Below, piece after piece: positions 45,666-56,029 of a stretch of DNA of 64,000 bases (position 1 is its first letter; each line of letters begins with the position of its first letter). The stretch comes from Pedobacter cryoconitis (GTDB lineage: Bacteria; Bacteroidota; Bacteroidia; Sphingobacteriales; Sphingobacteriaceae): NCBI RefSeq assembly GCF_014200605.1, contig NZ_JACHCE010000002.1, forward strand, positions 735,300-799,299, read 5' to 3'. The translations under genes and the position numbers were made by a program. The notes below the pieces were generated by a model. The model saw only the letters and a list, made by a program, of their open reading frames with translations. It made no database searches and was not told the origin of the DNA.

Positions 45666-47009
45666 ATGAAGAAGCTCTTTACTACTTTAAGTAATATTTG
45701 GAAAATTCAAGAATTAAAAGAGCGTATAGTATTTACGCTCGTAATTCTTTTGGTCTACAGGTTCGTTTCTCACGTGGTTTTGCCAGGTGTGGATGCAACA
45801 GCTTTAGGCGATAATCAGAAATCTGGAATCCTGGGTCTGCTGGATATGTTTGCTGGGGGATCATTCTCCCGCGTATCTATTCTTGCGCTTGGGGTAATGC
45901 CATATATTTCTGCATCAATTGTAGTTCAGTTATTAGGTATCGCTGTTCCTTCTTTCCAGAAAATGCAAAAAGAAGGAGAGAGTGGCAGAAATAAACTAAA
46001 TCAGATTACCCGTTACTTAACTGTAGCTATTACAGCTGTTCAGGCTGTTGGTTATGTAAAGACTCAGGTTCCTCAGGAAGCAATTCTTATTGACCACACT
46101 TTATTCTTCGTTCTTGCAACATTTGTTTTATCTGCGGGTACTTTGTTTGTAATGTGGTTAGGGGAAAAAATAACAGATAAAGGTATAGGAAATGGTATTT
46201 CACTAATCATTATGGTTGGTATTATAGCACGTCTTCCAGTAGCTTTACAACAGGAAATCAGTTCAAGACTTCTGGGAGAGGGTGGTGGTTTAATCGCTCT
46301 TGTTCTTGAAATCGTAGCACTGTTTGCTGTGGTAATGTTTACTATCCTTATTGTTCAGGGTGTCCGCAAGGTTCCTGTTCAGTATGCGAAACGTATTGTT
46401 GGTAACAGACAATTCGGTGGAGTAAGACAATATATCCCTTTAAAAGTGAATGCTGCAGGTGTAATGCCTATCATCTTTGCTCAGGCACTGATGTTTATTC
46501 CAACTACAGTAACTCAGTTTTTTCCTAAGCTGCAGAATACCTGGTTAATCCAGTTTAGTGATCCTACTTCACTGGCTTATAGCTTAACATTTGCATTTTT
46601 AATCATTGCTTTCACATTCTTCTATACTGCGATTACTGTTAATCCGGTACAGATGTCTGATGATATGAAGAAAAATGGCGGTTTCATTCCCGGTATTAAA
46701 CCAGGTTTGTCAACTTCATCATTCATTGATGATGTAATTTCTAAGATCACCTTTCCAGGTTCAGTATTCTTAGCTATTATCGCTATCCTTCCATCGATTG
46801 CTGTAAAATTTGGTATCAAATCTGAATTTGCGCATTTCTATGGTGGTACTTCCCTGCTGATTTTAGTAGGTGTTGTATTGGATACTTTGCAACAGATTGA
46901 AAGTTATTTATTAATGCGTCATTATGATGGATTAATGAAAACAGGAAGAGTAACAGGTCGTACCGGTGTAGCCGCTGCAAATACAAGCAGCAGCAGTGCT
47001 GTAATTTAA
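45666..47009 (+). CDS. secY: protein translocase subunit SecY
   Basis: The 447-residue channel has ten membrane segments and moves unfolded proteins across or into the inner membrane with SecE and SecA. Recognisable are LGVMPYISASIVVQLL, GESGRNKLNQITRYLT, DKGIGNGISLIIMVGII and, near the end, MRHYDGLMKTGR. It lies between rplO and map in the usual Bacteroidota order, without adk. Confidence 0.98.
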   Translation: MKKLFTTLSNIWKIQELKERIVFTLVILLVYRFVSHVVLPGVDATALGDNQKSGILGLLDMFAGGSFSRVSILALGVMPYISASIVVQLLGIAVPSFQKMQKEGESGRNKLNQITRYLTVAITAVQAVGYVKTQVPQEAILIDHTLFFVLATFVLSAGTLFVMWLGEKITDKGIGNGISLIIMVGIIARLPVALQQEISSRLLGEGGGLIALVLEIVALFAVVMFTILIVQGVRKVPVQYAKRIVGNRQFGGVRQYIPLKVNAAGVMPIIFAQALMFIPTTVTQFFPKLQNTWLIQFSDPTSLAYSLTFAFLIIAFTFFYTAITVNPVQMSDDMKKNGGFIPGIKPGLSTSSFIDDVISKITFPGSVFLAIIAILPSIAVKFGIKSEFAHFYGGTSLLILVGVVLDTLQQIESYLLMRHYDGLMKTGRVTGRTGVAAANTSSSSAVI

Positions 47010-47015
47010 TATTGA

Positions 47016-47801
47016 ATGTCTAAGGTTTATTATAAGTCTCCCGAAGAGGTAGAGCTAATCAGGGAAAGCTCATTATTAGTGTCTAAGACGCTCGCAGAAG
47101 TTGCGAAAATCATAGCACCGGGGGTTACAACGATGCAGTTAAACAAACTCGCGGAGACTTATATACAAGATAACGGAGCAATCCCTGCATTTCTAAACTA
47201 TAACGGATTTCCATATTCACTTTGTATTTCTCCTAATGAGCAGGTTGTTCATGGATTCCCAAGTGACTATGTGATACAGGAAGGTGATTTAATTTCTGTT
47301 GATTGTGGTGTTATTAAAAACAATTTCTTTGGTGACTCGGCTTATACTTTCTCTATCGGAGAAATTAGCCCTGAACGTCAGAAACTTGTTGATATCACTC
47401 AGGAATGTTTAAAGCGTGCCATTGATAAGGCTGTTGTCGGATCCCGTATCGGTGATGTCGGATTCGCAGTTCAGTCCTTAGCGGAGGAGAACGGTTTTGG
47501 TGTAGTGAGAGAGCTTGTTGGTCATGGTGTTGGTGTTAAATTGCATGAGAAGCCTGAAGTACCAAATTACGGGAAACGGGGCACAGGGATGAAATTAGAG
47601 GAAGGAATGGTAATTGCCATAGAACCAATGATTAATGCCGGTACAGCTAATGTAAAGTTTTGGTCTGATGGATGGACTGTTACTAGTCGTGATGATTCAC
47701 CGTCGGCACATTTTGAACACACAATCGCTGTTAAAAAGGGTAAAGCAGACGTTTTATCAACCTTTTCATTTATTGAAGAAGTTTTAAAAGAAAAAAGGTA
47801 A
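47016..47801 (+). CDS. map: methionine aminopeptidase, type I
   Basis: The 261-residue enzyme removes the first Met of new proteins. The five metal ligands are visible in SVDCGVIKNNFFGDSAYTF, GHGVGVKLHEKPEVPNYG, AIEPMINAG and ARSHFEHT-like SAHFEHTIAV. It starts 6 nt after secY. A 71-nt gap with a TAATTTTG box follows before infA. Confidence 0.97.
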   Translation: MSKVYYKSPEEVELIRESSLLVSKTLAEVAKIIAPGVTTMQLNKLAETYIQDNGAIPAFLNYNGFPYSLCISPNEQVVHGFPSDYVIQEGDLISVDCGVIKNNFFGDSAYTFSIGEISPERQKLVDITQECLKRAIDKAVVGSRIGDVGFAVQSLAEENGFGVVRELVGHGVGVKLHEKPEVPNYGKRGTGMKLEEGMVIAIEPMINAGTANVKFWSDGWTVTSRDDSPSAHFEHTIAVKKGKADVLSTFSFIEEVLKEKR

Positions 47802-47872
47802 ATAATTAAATATTTTTATTTAATTTTGCAACCCTGTTTAATAGCAGCTAATCAAGTAAAAATCAATATTAT

Positions 47873-48091
47873 ATGGCTAAACAAGCCTCGATTGAACAAG
47901 ACGGTGTAATAAGAGAAGCATTATCAAATGCCATGTTTCGCGTTGAGCTGGAAAATGGTCATGAGATTATTGCCCATATCTCAGGTAAAATGAGGATGCA
48001 CTACATCAAGATATTACCAGGGGATAAAGTAAAATTAGAGATGTCGCCTTACGATTTATCAAAGGGCAGGATTACTTATAGATATAAATAA
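47873..48091 (+). CDS. infA: translation initiation factor IF-1
   Basis: The 72-residue OB-fold protein blocks the A site during initiation. It has [39 protein letters not shown] and [25 protein letters not shown] at 47821-47829 may be a -10 element of an internal promoter, though a good -35 is not seen. It lies 1 nt before rpmJ. Confidence 0.98.
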   Translation: MAKQASIEQDGVIREALSNAMFRVELENGHEIIAHISGKMRMHYIKILPGDKVKLEMSPYDLSKGRITYRYK

Positions 48092-48092
48092 A

Positions 48093-48209
48093 ATGAAAGT
48101 TAGGTCATCAATTAAAAAACGCAGCGCTGATTGCAAGATTATTCGTCGTAAAGGTAAACTTTACGTAATCAACAAGAAAAATCCTAAGTACAAGCAGCGT
48201 CAAGGTTAA
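48093..48209 (+). CDS. rpmJ: 50S ribosomal protein L36, zinc-free form
   Basis: This 38-residue frame follows infA after one base and was found by translating the gap. It reads [20 protein letters not shown], then [16 protein letters not shown]. The zinc form has three Cys and one His; here only one Cys remains, so it is the C-minus form common in Bacteroidota. Confidence 0.96.
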   Translation: MKVRSSIKKRSADCKIIRRKGKLYVINKKNPKYKQRQG

Positions 48210-48290
48210 GAGAAAATTATTGAGGTATGATTAGATTGAATGTACAGGTTACTCAATCTGTCGTCAATTAATCAAACATTTAGTACAAAT

Positions 48291-48668
48291 ATGGCAAGGA
48301 TATCAGGTATAGATTTACCAAGAAACAAAAGAGGCGAAATTGGACTAACTTACATCTTCGGTGTAGGCAGATCAACTGCTCAGCGTATATTAACTGAGGC
48401 AGGTATCGATTTTAGCAAAAAAGTACAAGACTGGTCTGATGATGAGTTATCAGCGATTCGTACAATCATTAACGACGGAATTAAAGTAGAAGGTGCTTTA
48501 CGTTCTGAAGTTCAGTTAAACATTAAACGTTTAATGGATATTGGTTGTTACCGCGGATTACGTCACAGAAAAGGTTTACCAGTACGTGGACAACGTACTA
48601 AGAACAATTCTCGTACTCGTAAAGGCAAGAGAAAAACAGTTGCTAACAAGAAAAAAGCTACTAAATAA
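48291..48668 (+). CDS. rpsM: 30S ribosomal protein S13
   Basis: The 125-residue S13 forms head bridges. It has [40 protein letters not shown] and [12 protein letters not shown]. The ATG at 48291 follows the family; an 81-nt gap with a 7-bp stem (AGATTGA 48233-48239 with TCAATCT 48253-48259) precedes it. Confidence 0.98.
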   Translation: MARISGIDLPRNKRGEIGLTYIFGVGRSTAQRILTEAGIDFSKKVQDWSDDELSAIRTIINDGIKVEGALRSEVQLNIKRLMDIGCYRGLRHRKGLPVRGQRTKNNSRTRKGKRKTVANKKKATK

Positions 48669-48689
48669 AATTAGTAACGAATAATAATT

Positions 48690-49079
48690 ATGGCTAAGAG
48701 TAAAAAAGTAACCAAAAAGCGTATTGTTGTTATTGAACCAGTTGGTCAAGCACATATCAATGCGACTTTTAATAATATCATTGTTACCCTAACAAATAAC
48801 AACGGTCAAACTATTTCATGGTCTTCAGCTGGTAAAATGGGCTTCAAGGGTTCTAAAAAGAACACTCCATACGCTGCCGGACAAGCTGCATCTGATTGTG
48901 GTAAAGTAGCTTTTGATTTAGGTCTGCGTAAAGTAGAAGTTTTTGTTAAAGGTCCAGGTTCAGGTCGTGAGTCTGCAATTAGAACATTGCAAATCTCTGG
49001 TATCGAAGTTACCTCAATCAAAGATATTACACCGCTTCCACACAATGGATGTCGTCCTCCTAAGAAGAGAAGAGTTTAA
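48690..49079 (+). CDS. rpsK: 30S ribosomal protein S11
   Basis: The 129-residue S11 of the platform has [38 protein letters not shown] and the end [18 protein letters not shown]. It is 21 nt after rpsM and 65 nt before rpsD. Confidence 0.98.
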   Translation: MAKSKKVTKKRIVVIEPVGQAHINATFNNIIVTLTNNNGQTISWSSAGKMGFKGSKKNTPYAAGQAASDCGKVAFDLGLRKVEVFVKGPGSGRESAIRTLQISGIEVTSIKDITPLPHNGCRPPKKRRV

Positions 49080-49144
49080 TTTATTAATTTTTAAAGCTAA
49101 GAGTCTGCAGCTTAAGGTTGTATGATACTTTAAAACAAAAAGCA

Positions 49145-49753
49145 ATGGCAAGATATACAGGACCTAAGTCCAAAATCGCGCGTAAATTCAGAGAACCAAT
49201 TTTCGGTCCTGATAAAGTATTAGATAGAAAAAACTATCCTCCTGGACAACATGGTGCGTCTAAAAGAAGAGGTAAACAATCTGAATATTCAGTACAGTTA
49301 ATGGAGAAACAAAAAGTTAAATACACTTATGGTGTATTAGAACGTCAGTTCCGTAACTTGTTTACTAAAGCATCTTCCCGTCAGGGCATTACAGGTGATA
49401 ACTTATTACAATTATTAGAAGCTCGTTTAGATAATACAGTTTATAGATTAGGTATTGCAACTACTCGTTCTGCTGCACGTCAGTTAGTTAGCCATAAACA
49501 CGTAACAGTGAACGGTGAAGTAGTAAATATCCCTTCTTATCAATTGAAAGCTGGTGATGTTGTTGCAGTACGTGAGAAATCTAAAACTCTTGAAAGCATC
49601 ACTAATTCAGTAGCAGGAAGAGTAATCAATAAGTTTAATTGGTTAGATTGGAATGCATCAGAATTAAGCGGTAAGTTCTTAACTTATCCAAATCGTGACG
49701 AGATTCCAGAAAATATCAAAGAAAACCTTATTATAGAGTTGTACTCTAAGTAA
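49145..49753 (+). CDS. rpsD: 30S ribosomal protein S4
   Basis: The 202-residue S4 starts 16S assembly and in E. coli represses the alpha operon. It has [40 protein letters not shown] and the S4 domain [20 protein letters not shown]. It lacks zinc Cys. A perfect 11-bp hairpin lies between it and rpoA. Confidence 0.98.
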   Translation: MARYTGPKSKIARKFREPIFGPDKVLDRKNYPPGQHGASKRRGKQSEYSVQLMEKQKVKYTYGVLERQFRNLFTKASSRQGITGDNLLQLLEARLDNTVYRLGIATTRSAARQLVSHKHVTVNGEVVNIPSYQLKAGDVVAVREKSKTLESITNSVAGRVINKFNWLDWNASELSGKFLTYPNRDEIPENIKENLIIELYSK

Positions 49754-49760
49754 TAAATTT

Positions 49761-49794
49761 AGTTAAAGCCTTTTATACAGGCTTTAACTATTTT
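49761..49794 (+). terminator. hairpin with short T-tract between rpsD and rpoA
   Basis: AGTTAAAGCCT (49761-49771) and AGGCTTTAACT (49779-49789) form a perfect 11-bp stem followed by ATTTT. It may be a partial terminator, attenuator or processing site, since rpoA 40 nt on has no clear promoter of its own. Confidence 0.5.
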
Positions 49795-49833
49795 ACGTTA
49801 CATAATTTTAATAACGATCTAAAAACATTATAA

Positions 49834-50826
49834 ATGGCAATTTTAGCATTTCAGAAACCCGATAAGGTCATCATGCAGAAATCAACGGATTTCGATGGTA
49901 TATTTGAATTTCGTCCTTTAGAACCCGGTTTCGGTGTAACAATTGGTAATGCCTTGAGAAGAATTTTACTTTCTTCTTTAGAGGGCTATGCCATTACAAG
50001 TATTCGTTTTTCTGGCGTATCACATGAATTTTCTACAATGAAAGGTGTTGTAGAGGATTTAACTGAAATTATCCTTAATTTGAAACAAGTTCGTTTTAAA
50101 AAAGCTGGTGATTCAGGTGAATCTGAAAAAGTCTTTATTGTAGTTAATGGCCAGGATCAATTTCTTGCAGGAGATATAACTAAATTCTCTAACAACTTCG
50201 AAGTCCTTAATCCGGAATTCGTAATTTGTAATATGGAGAAATCAGTTACTTTAGAGGTAGAATTAACTATCAATAAAGGACGTGGTTATGTTCCAGCTGA
50301 AGAAAACAAAATTAATGATGCTGTAGTTGGTGTAATTGCAATCGATTCGATTTTTACTCCAATGAAAAATGTAAAATACACGATTGAAAATTATCGTGTT
50401 GAACAAAAAACAGATTATGAAAAATTAATTTTAGATATATCTACTGACGGATCTATTCATCCTGAAGAAGCATTAAAAGAAGCTGCTAAAATTTTAATTC
50501 AGCATTTCATGCTGTTCTCTGATGAGAACCTGGTATTAGAATCTCAAGCTAAAGAAGAAACTAAAGAAGTTGATGAAGAAATTTTACATATGCGTAAAAT
50601 TCTTAAAACTGAATTAGTTGACCTTGATTTATCAGTTCGTGCGTTAAACTGCCTAAAAGCAGCTGATATCCGTACACTTGCTGATCTAGTTTCTTACGAT
50701 GTAGCTGACATGTTAAAGTTCAGAAACTTCGGTAAGAAATCATTAACTGAAATTCAGGAATTAGTAAAATCTAAAAGCTTATCATTCGGTATGAATTTAG
50801 GTAAATACAAACTGGACGAAGAATAA
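49834..50826 (+). CDS. rpoA: RNA polymerase subunit alpha
   Basis: The 330-residue subunit nucleates RNA polymerase assembly. The N-terminal domain has [20 protein letters not shown] and [14 protein letters not shown]; the C-terminal domain (about 255-325) has [20 protein letters not shown] and [16 protein letters not shown]. It lies between rpsD and rplQ in the standard order. Confidence 0.98.
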   Translation: MAILAFQKPDKVIMQKSTDFDGIFEFRPLEPGFGVTIGNALRRILLSSLEGYAITSIRFSGVSHEFSTMKGVVEDLTEIILNLKQVRFKKAGDSGESEKVFIVVNGQDQFLAGDITKFSNNFEVLNPEFVICNMEKSVTLEVELTINKGRGYVPAEENKINDAVVGVIAIDSIFTPMKNVKYTIENYRVEQKTDYEKLILDISTDGSIHPEEALKEAAKILIQHFMLFSDENLVLESQAKEETKEVDEEILHMRKILKTELVDLDLSVRALNCLKAADIRTLADLVSYDVADMLKFRNFGKKSLTEIQELVKSKSLSFGMNLGKYKLDEE

Positions 50827-50911
50827 TTTCAACAGACAAATAACAAATTGTTAATAGGCTGTAATTCCCTCTTTAATTAAGAAGAGACGGTACAGACTAA
50901 ATAGAAAAAAA

Positions 50912-51451
50912 ATGAGACACGGTAAAAAACACAATCACTTAGGCAGAACTAAGTCCCATCGTAAAGCGATGTTGGCTAACATGGCCTCATCATTGATCAA
51001 ACACAAAAGAATCTCTACTACTTTAGCAAAAGCAAAAGCTTTGCGTATGTATGTTGAGCCTTTGATCACTAAATCTAAAAACGATACTACTCACTCTCGT
51101 CGTACTGTTTTTAGTTATTTACAGGACAAAGATTCAGTTACTGAATTGTTCCGTGACGTAGCTGCTAAGGTTGCTAACCGTCCAGGTGGTTATACCAGAA
51201 TTATCAAATTAAACAATCGTTTAGGTGATAACGCTGAGATGGCATTAATTGAACTTGTTGATTACAACGAAGTTTACGGTAAAGAAGCTGCTGCTGAAGA
51301 AAAGAAAACAACTCGTCGTGGTAGAAGTAAATCTACTACTAAGAAAGCTGATGCTACTGACGCTCCTGCTAAAGCAGAAGCTGCAGTTGAAACTGAGGCT
51401 GTTGTTGAAGCTCCTGCAGCTGAAGAAACAAAAGAAGATAAAGGAGAATAA
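50912..51451 (+). CDS. rplQ: 50S ribosomal protein L17 with acidic/Ala-rich tail
   Basis: The first 115 residues are ordinary L17 ([55 protein letters not shown]). About 60 more residues follow, first Lys/Arg/Thr-rich then Ala/Glu-rich ([18 protein letters not shown]). Such tails are seen in other Bacteroidota. It ends the supercluster, followed by a terminator. The leader holds nested CTGTA/TACAG and CTCTT/AAGAG stems. Confidence 0.97.
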   Translation: MRHGKKHNHLGRTKSHRKAMLANMASSLIKHKRISTTLAKAKALRMYVEPLITKSKNDTTHSRRTVFSYLQDKDSVTELFRDVAAKVANRPGGYTRIIKLNNRLGDNAEMALIELVDYNEVYGKEAAAEEKKTTRRGRSKSTTKKADATDAPAKAEAAVETEAVVEAPAAEETKEDKGE

Positions 51452-51474
51452 TATTCTTCCTCATCAAAATACAG

Positions 51475-51508
51475 AAGGCCCTGTTCTTAATTGGACAGGG
51501 CTTTTCTT
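51475..51508 (+). terminator. terminator of the ribosomal supercluster
   Basis: GCCCTGT (51478-51484) with ACAGGGC (51495-51501), then TTTTCTT, 26 nt after the rplQ stop. Confidence 0.8.
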
Positions 51509-51564
51509 ATATATAAGAACATCGTAAGAGCCTGTTGTTTAAACAGGTTGTAAATTTATAATTT

Positions 51565-52749
51565 ATGTCCAATCAATCTATCCTTCAGGATTTCCAGAAG
51601 CAATTAGCGGAGAGTATTCCGGCTAATGTATTTGTAAAGATTTCCCTTGGCAATTACCAGGGAAATGATAAGGAACTAAAGAATGTATATGTCCGCCGGA
51701 TAAAGATTAAAAAAGTAGAAATGCTTTCTTTTACTTACCGGAATAAGACAAGGGATATTGTCAAGAATTTTTCGATTGAGGACGGTCTGACCAGGATTGG
51801 TCATTTCATCAGCAATGATTTTAAAATCTGTACTTTTTTTAGCACAGAGAAAGAAGTGATTGTTGAACATGATAAAAAAGGAGTGATCACGGTTAGAGAA
51901 AGATTCATCAAAACGCAGGTTCCGGTTCTGCTTTCTCATGATAAAGAGAAGAAAAGGCTGATTCAGCCTGCTGGCAAAAATTACTTACAGGAATTAAATA
52001 TTACTGATGCAACCGGAGCTGTTTATAAAAATGCACAGGATAAGTATAAGCAGATTAATCAGTACGTGGCCTTATTAGATCCACTGATCAGGACTCTGCC
52101 TGCCGGGAAGTTCAAAAAGGTGGTGGACATGGGGTCTGGTAAGGGATATCTTACTTTCGCTTTATATGACTATCTGGTTAATGTATTAAAGATTGAAGCA
52201 AGTGTTACCGGGGTTGAATATCGTCAGGACCTGGTGGACTTATGTAATAAAATAGCTTCGAGGTCAGATTTTGAAGGACTTGATTTTGTTCAGGGGACTA
52301 TAGAAGATTATGCTTCGGAAGAGATTAACCTGTTGATAGCTTTACATGCCTGCGATACGGCCACGGATGATGCGATTTATAAGGGGATTAAAGGCAATGC
52401 CGAACTTATTGTTGTTGCACCCTGTTGCCACAAGCAAATCAGAAGACAGATAGAAAAAGGGAAGGCTGTAAATGAGCTGGACTTTTTAACGAAGTATGGT
52501 ATCTTTTTAGAGCGCCAGGCAGAGATGGTGACTGATGGAATCAGGGCGTTAATATTAGAATATTTTGGGTATAAGACTAAGGTATTTGAATTTATTTCAG
52601 ATGCACATACTCCAAAAAATGTACTGGTTGTAGGGGTGAAAACCAAAGAACAACCAGTAGCTAAAGAAGAGATTCTGGAGAAGATTAAACGGACAAAAGA
52701 ATATTTTGGCATTGAGTATCATCATCTTGAAACTTTAGTCAAGTTTTGA
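51565..52749 (+). CDS. SAM-dependent methyltransferase (Methyltransf_32-like)
   Basis: The 394-residue protein has an unusual N-terminal domain of about 180 residues and then a class I methyltransferase: KVVDMGSGKGYLTFALYDYL (SAM loop), VTGVEYRQDLVDLCN, and INLLIALHACDTATDDAIYK followed by VVAPCCHKQIRRQI. The HACD and APCCHKQ boxes are those of the Methyltransf_32 group. An RNA substrate is likely but unproven. It stands alone between the ribosomal cluster and dnaK. Confidence 0.85.
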   Translation: MSNQSILQDFQKQLAESIPANVFVKISLGNYQGNDKELKNVYVRRIKIKKVEMLSFTYRNKTRDIVKNFSIEDGLTRIGHFISNDFKICTFFSTEKEVIVEHDKKGVITVRERFIKTQVPVLLSHDKEKKRLIQPAGKNYLQELNITDATGAVYKNAQDKYKQINQYVALLDPLIRTLPAGKFKKVVDMGSGKGYLTFALYDYLVNVLKIEASVTGVEYRQDLVDLCNKIASRSDFEGLDFVQGTIEDYASEEINLLIALHACDTATDDAIYKGIKGNAELIVVAPCCHKQIRRQIEKGKAVNELDFLTKYGIFLERQAEMVTDGIRALILEYFGYKTKVFEFISDAHTPKNVLVVGVKTKEQPVAKEEILEKIKRTKEYFGIEYHHLETLVKF

Positions 52750-52771
52750 GGTATTTACAGCCATAGAAAAT

Positions 52772-52872
52772 GTCAATTATGACAACCTGTCAGAATTGTA
52801 AAAGGTTTTTATTTACATTTCAACTAAAATCTAAAAACCAGTGCCTGTTTAACTGACAAATGCCAATTGGCA
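52772..52872 (+). promoter_or_regulatory. repeated TGTCA/TGACA motifs upstream of dnaK
   Basis: TGTCA (52772-52776), TGACA (52781-52785) and TGTCA (52789-52793) form two overlapping inverted pairs. A second group has TGACA (52854-52858) and the 12-bp palindrome TGCCAATTGGCA (52861-52872). They are likely control sites for the heat-shock gene; the protein that binds is unknown. Confidence 0.5.
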
Positions 52873-52933
52873 CATTGCTTGTTAAATAGAATTAGGAAAT
52901 AAGAATTCATAACATAAACAAAGATAAAATAGC

Positions 52934-54847
52934 ATGTCAAAAATTATTGGTATAGACTTAGGAACAACAAACTCTTGCGTAGCCGTAATGGAAGGTAACG
53001 AACCTGTAGTTATAGCCAACAGTGAGGGGAAACGTACAACGCCATCCATTGTTGCTTTTGCAGAAAATGGTGAGCGTAAAGTAGGTGATTCTGCAAAACG
53101 CCAGGCAATCACTAACCCAACAAAAACAATTTATTCAATTAAGCGTTTCATGGGCAGCAGCTTTGCTGAGGTTGCTAAAGAAACTGGTCGCGTACCTTAC
53201 AAAGTTGTTAAGGGTGACAACAATACTCCACGTGTTGAAATTGATGACCGTAAATATACTCCACAGGAAATTTCTGCAATGATCTTGCAAAAAATGAAAA
53301 AAACTGCGGAAGACTTTTTAGGTCATGAAGTAACTGAAGCAGTTATTACTGTTCCTGCTTATTTCAATGATGCTCAACGTCAGGCTACGAAAGAAGCTGG
53401 TGAAATCGCTGGTTTAACAGTTAAACGTATCATCAACGAGCCAACTGCAGCTGCTTTAGCTTACGGTTTGGATAAAGCACATAAAGACATGAAAATTGTT
53501 GTGTTTGACTGTGGTGGTGGTACTCATGACGTTTCTGTATTAGAATTAGGTGATGGTGTATTTGAAGTAAAATCTACTGACGGTGATACGCACTTAGGTG
53601 GTGATGACTTTGACCACATTATCATTGACTGGTTAGCTGCTGAATTCAAAGCTGAAAATGGTATGGACCTTAACCAGGATCCAATGGCATTGCAACGTTT
53701 GAAAGAAGCTGCTGAAAAAGCTAAAATTGAGCTTTCAAGCACTACTTCTACAGAAGTTAACTTACCATATATTACTGCTGATGCAAGCGGACCAAAACAC
53801 TTAGTTAGAACTTTAAGCCGTGCTAAATTTGAGCAATTGGCTGCTGACCTGATCAAACGTACTATCGAACCTTGTAAATCTGCATTGAAAAATGCTGGTT
53901 TAAAAACTTCTGATATCGATGAGATCATTTTAGTAGGTGGTTCTACACGTATTCCTGCTATTCAGGATGCAGTAAAAGCATTCTTCGGTAAAGAGCCATC
54001 TAAAGGTGTAAATCCTGATGAGGTTGTAGCTATCGGTGCTGCAATTCAAGGTGGTGTTTTAACTGGTGAAGTTAAAGATGTATTATTATTAGACGTAACT
54101 CCTCTTTCTTTAGGTATTGAGACTATGGGTGGTGTAATGACTAAACTAATTGAAGCTAATACAACTATTCCTTCTAAAAAAGCAGAAACTTTCTCTACAG
54201 CTGCAGATAACCAGCCTTCGGTAGAAATCCACATCTTACAAGGTGAGCGTCCAATGGCTGCTCAGAACCGTACGATTGGCCGTTTTATCTTAGACGGTAT
54301 ACCTCCATCTCCACGTGGTGTTCCTCAGGTTGAAGTTGCTTTTGACATTGATGCGAATGGTATCTTACACGTAAGTGCAAAAGATAAAGCTACTGGTAAA
54401 GAGCAAAAAATTCGTATTGAAGCTTCATCTGGTTTAACAGAAGAAGAAATCAAAAGAATGAGAGAAGAAGCTGAGCAAAATGCTGATGCTGATAAAATTG
54501 CTAAAGAAGAAGCTGATAAAATTAACAGCGCTGATGCTTTAATCTTCTCAACTGAGAAACAATTAAAAGAATTTGGTGATAAAATCTCTGCTGATAAAAA
54601 AGCTCCGATTGAAGCTGGATTAGCTAAATTACAAGCAGCACACGCAGCAAGAAGTTTTGCTGATATTGATGCAGCTCAGGAAGAATTACAAGCAGCATGG
54701 AATGAAGCATCTGAAGAGATGTACAAAGCTGGTCAGGATGGCGGTGCACCTGCTGAAGGTGGTGCTCAGTCTAACGGTCAAACAGCTGATGCTGCTGATA
54801 ACGTTACTGATGTTGACTTCGAAGAAGTAAAAGACGATAAAAAATAA
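52934..54847 (+). CDS. dnaK: chaperone DnaK (Hsp70)
   Basis: The 637-residue ATP-driven chaperone has [56 protein letters not shown] and [16 protein letters not shown] in the ATPase half. The substrate domain starts after [17 protein letters not shown]. The tail ends in [14 protein letters not shown], the normal DnaK end. dnaJ and grpE are not adjacent; it is a single gene with its own terminator. Confidence 0.98.
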   Translation: MSKIIGIDLGTTNSCVAVMEGNEPVVIANSEGKRTTPSIVAFAENGERKVGDSAKRQAITNPTKTIYSIKRFMGSSFAEVAKETGRVPYKVVKGDNNTPRVEIDDRKYTPQEISAMILQKMKKTAEDFLGHEVTEAVITVPAYFNDAQRQATKEAGEIAGLTVKRIINEPTAAALAYGLDKAHKDMKIVVFDCGGGTHDVSVLELGDGVFEVKSTDGDTHLGGDDFDHIIIDWLAAEFKAENGMDLNQDPMALQRLKEAAEKAKIELSSTTSTEVNLPYITADASGPKHLVRTLSRAKFEQLAADLIKRTIEPCKSALKNAGLKTSDIDEIILVGGSTRIPAIQDAVKAFFGKEPSKGVNPDEVVAIGAAIQGGVLTGEVKDVLLLDVTPLSLGIETMGGVMTKLIEANTTIPSKKAETFSTAADNQPSVEIHILQGERPMAAQNRTIGRFILDGIPPSPRGVPQVEVAFDIDANGILHVSAKDKATGKEQKIRIEASSGLTEEEIKRMREEAEQNADADKIAKEEADKINSADALIFSTEKQLKEFGDKISADKKAPIEAGLAKLQAAHAARSFADIDAAQEELQAAWNEASEEMYKAGQDGGAPAEGGAQSNGQTADAADNVTDVDFEEVKDDKK

Positions 54848-54864
54848 TCGAATTGTAACCATAT

Positions 54865-54902
54865 AAAAAAGAGGGTAACTGAAAAGTTATCCTCTTTTTT
54901 TA
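54865..54902 (+). terminator. intrinsic terminator after dnaK
   Basis: GAGGGTAACT with AGTTATCCTC around GAAA, with A-run before and T-run after. Confidence 0.87.
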
Positions 54903-54960
54903 TGCGCTGTCTTTTCTAAGCTAAATCTTGACCAGACCTTATGGGATAATATTTTAATGA

Positions 54961-54994
54961 TAAAAGGCCTTAAAAATTAATTTAAAGCCTTTTA
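54961..54994. terminator. terminator of the nucleotidyltransferase gene
   Basis: AAAGGCCTTAAA and TTTAAAGCCTTT form a 12-bp stem with one G-U pair, with T-runs on either strand. It serves the minus-strand gene. Confidence 0.65.
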
Positions 54995-55026
54995 ACAGAT
55001 TATTATAATAAGGTATGGTTTTTATG

Positions 55027-55926
55027 TTAATTCCACAAATTCTCAGGGTAAACGCCGTCTTTGATCAATTGATCAATACATGCCTGTACGATAGGTTTAT
55101 CTTCTTTATAAGTTACTCCAAACCATTTACTATCTGTAGGAACAACTTTAAAGTCTGCCGTTTCTGAGCTCAGTAAACTATCTGCTACCAATGGAATAAA
55201 GAACTCTGCTTTCGGGTTGTCTTTATTTGCGTGGGCGAAGTCTCTGAAAAGTTCTTCCGAAATCTTAAACATTTCTGGTGTGAAGCCCCAGAAGTTCATC
55301 GATACGCGTGTATCTAATGATAAAGGATATTGTTTTTCATCTTCTTCATAGATAATAGCCTCTCCATCACGGAATACTTTAGTACGCTCTATTACTTCTT
55401 CCAGGTAACCATCTGCGCTAACTTTACAAACACCACGTGATACAGAACCGTAGTCTGATAAAGTTTTGCCAATTTCGTAACCAATCATAGAATAGTTGCT
55501 GCCGCTAACTTCGGTAGTTAAAAATTTAACCATTTTCTCATAAGCATCCAGACCATAGAAATCATCTGCGTTAATTACACAGAATGGTTCTTTTATTGCA
55601 TGTCTTGCTGCAAGTACAGCATGGGCTGTTCCCCACGGTTTACTTCTTTCTATTTCAATATCAATTCCATATTGTTTAAGATCGAAATTCTGAAATACAT
55701 AGTCCGTTTCAATTTTTCCTGCAAGTTTCGCATCAAAAATAGCTTTGAAGTTTTCTACATATTCTTCTTTGATAATAAACACTACTTTCCCAAAGCCGGC
55801 TTTGATAGCATCATAGATAGAATAGTCGATTATGGTCTCGTCATTAGGGCCAAAACCATCAATTTGTTTCATGCTGCCATAGCGACTTGCCATACCGGCT
55901 GCGAGTATTAATAAGGTAGGTTTCAT
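55027..55926 (-). CDS. nucleotidyltransferase, sugar-phosphate type
   Basis: The 299-residue protein has the NTP-transferase start LILAAGMASRYGSMKQIDGF, KPWGTAHAVLAARHAI and the metal site VINADDFYGLDAYEKM. These are signs of enzymes that join NTP and sugar-1-phosphate to a nucleotide sugar. The exact sugar cannot be told. No cell wall or polysaccharide genes flank it. The first-domain Arg/Lys pair is intact. Confidence 0.85.
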   Translation of the reverse strand: MKPTLLILAAGMASRYGSMKQIDGFGPNDETIIDYSIYDAIKAGFGKVVFIIKEEYVENFKAIFDAKLAGKIETDYVFQNFDLKQYGIDIEIERSKPWGTAHAVLAARHAIKEPFCVINADDFYGLDAYEKMVKFLTTEVSGSNYSMIGYEIGKTLSDYGSVSRGVCKVSADGYLEEVIERTKVFRDGEAIIYEEDEKQYPLSLDTRVSMNFWGFTPEMFKISEELFRDFAHANKDNPKAEFFIPLVADSLLSSETADFKVVPTDSKWFGVTYKEDKPIVQACIDQLIKDGVYPENLWN

Positions 55927-55974
55927 TGATTTTTATTTTTTTAGTTCAGGACATTTTTAGACAATAGTCTGTCA

Positions 55975-56009
55975 TAAAAAAGCGTGTCTGAAAGATCAAA
56001 CACGCTTAA
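55975..56009 (-). terminator. terminator of the M42 peptidase gene
   Basis: On the minus strand AAGCGTGT-N12-ACACGCTT is followed by a T-run, 21 nt after the stop codon. Confidence 0.8.
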
Positions 56010-56029
56010 TATTTGGTGAAGATAAGATC

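Noticed and set aside
45653..47872. Missing adk between secY and map
   Set aside because: Bacteroidota commonly lack adk at this place, so it is not a deletion.
48093..48209. L36 with lost Cys as a defective gene
   Set aside because: The C-minus form is a known natural version and the rest of the protein is conserved.
52869..52885. Sigma-54 promoter TTGGCAC before dnaK
   Set aside because: The -24 GG fits, but the -12 GC at the required distance reads GT, and the site lies within a palindrome that explains it better.
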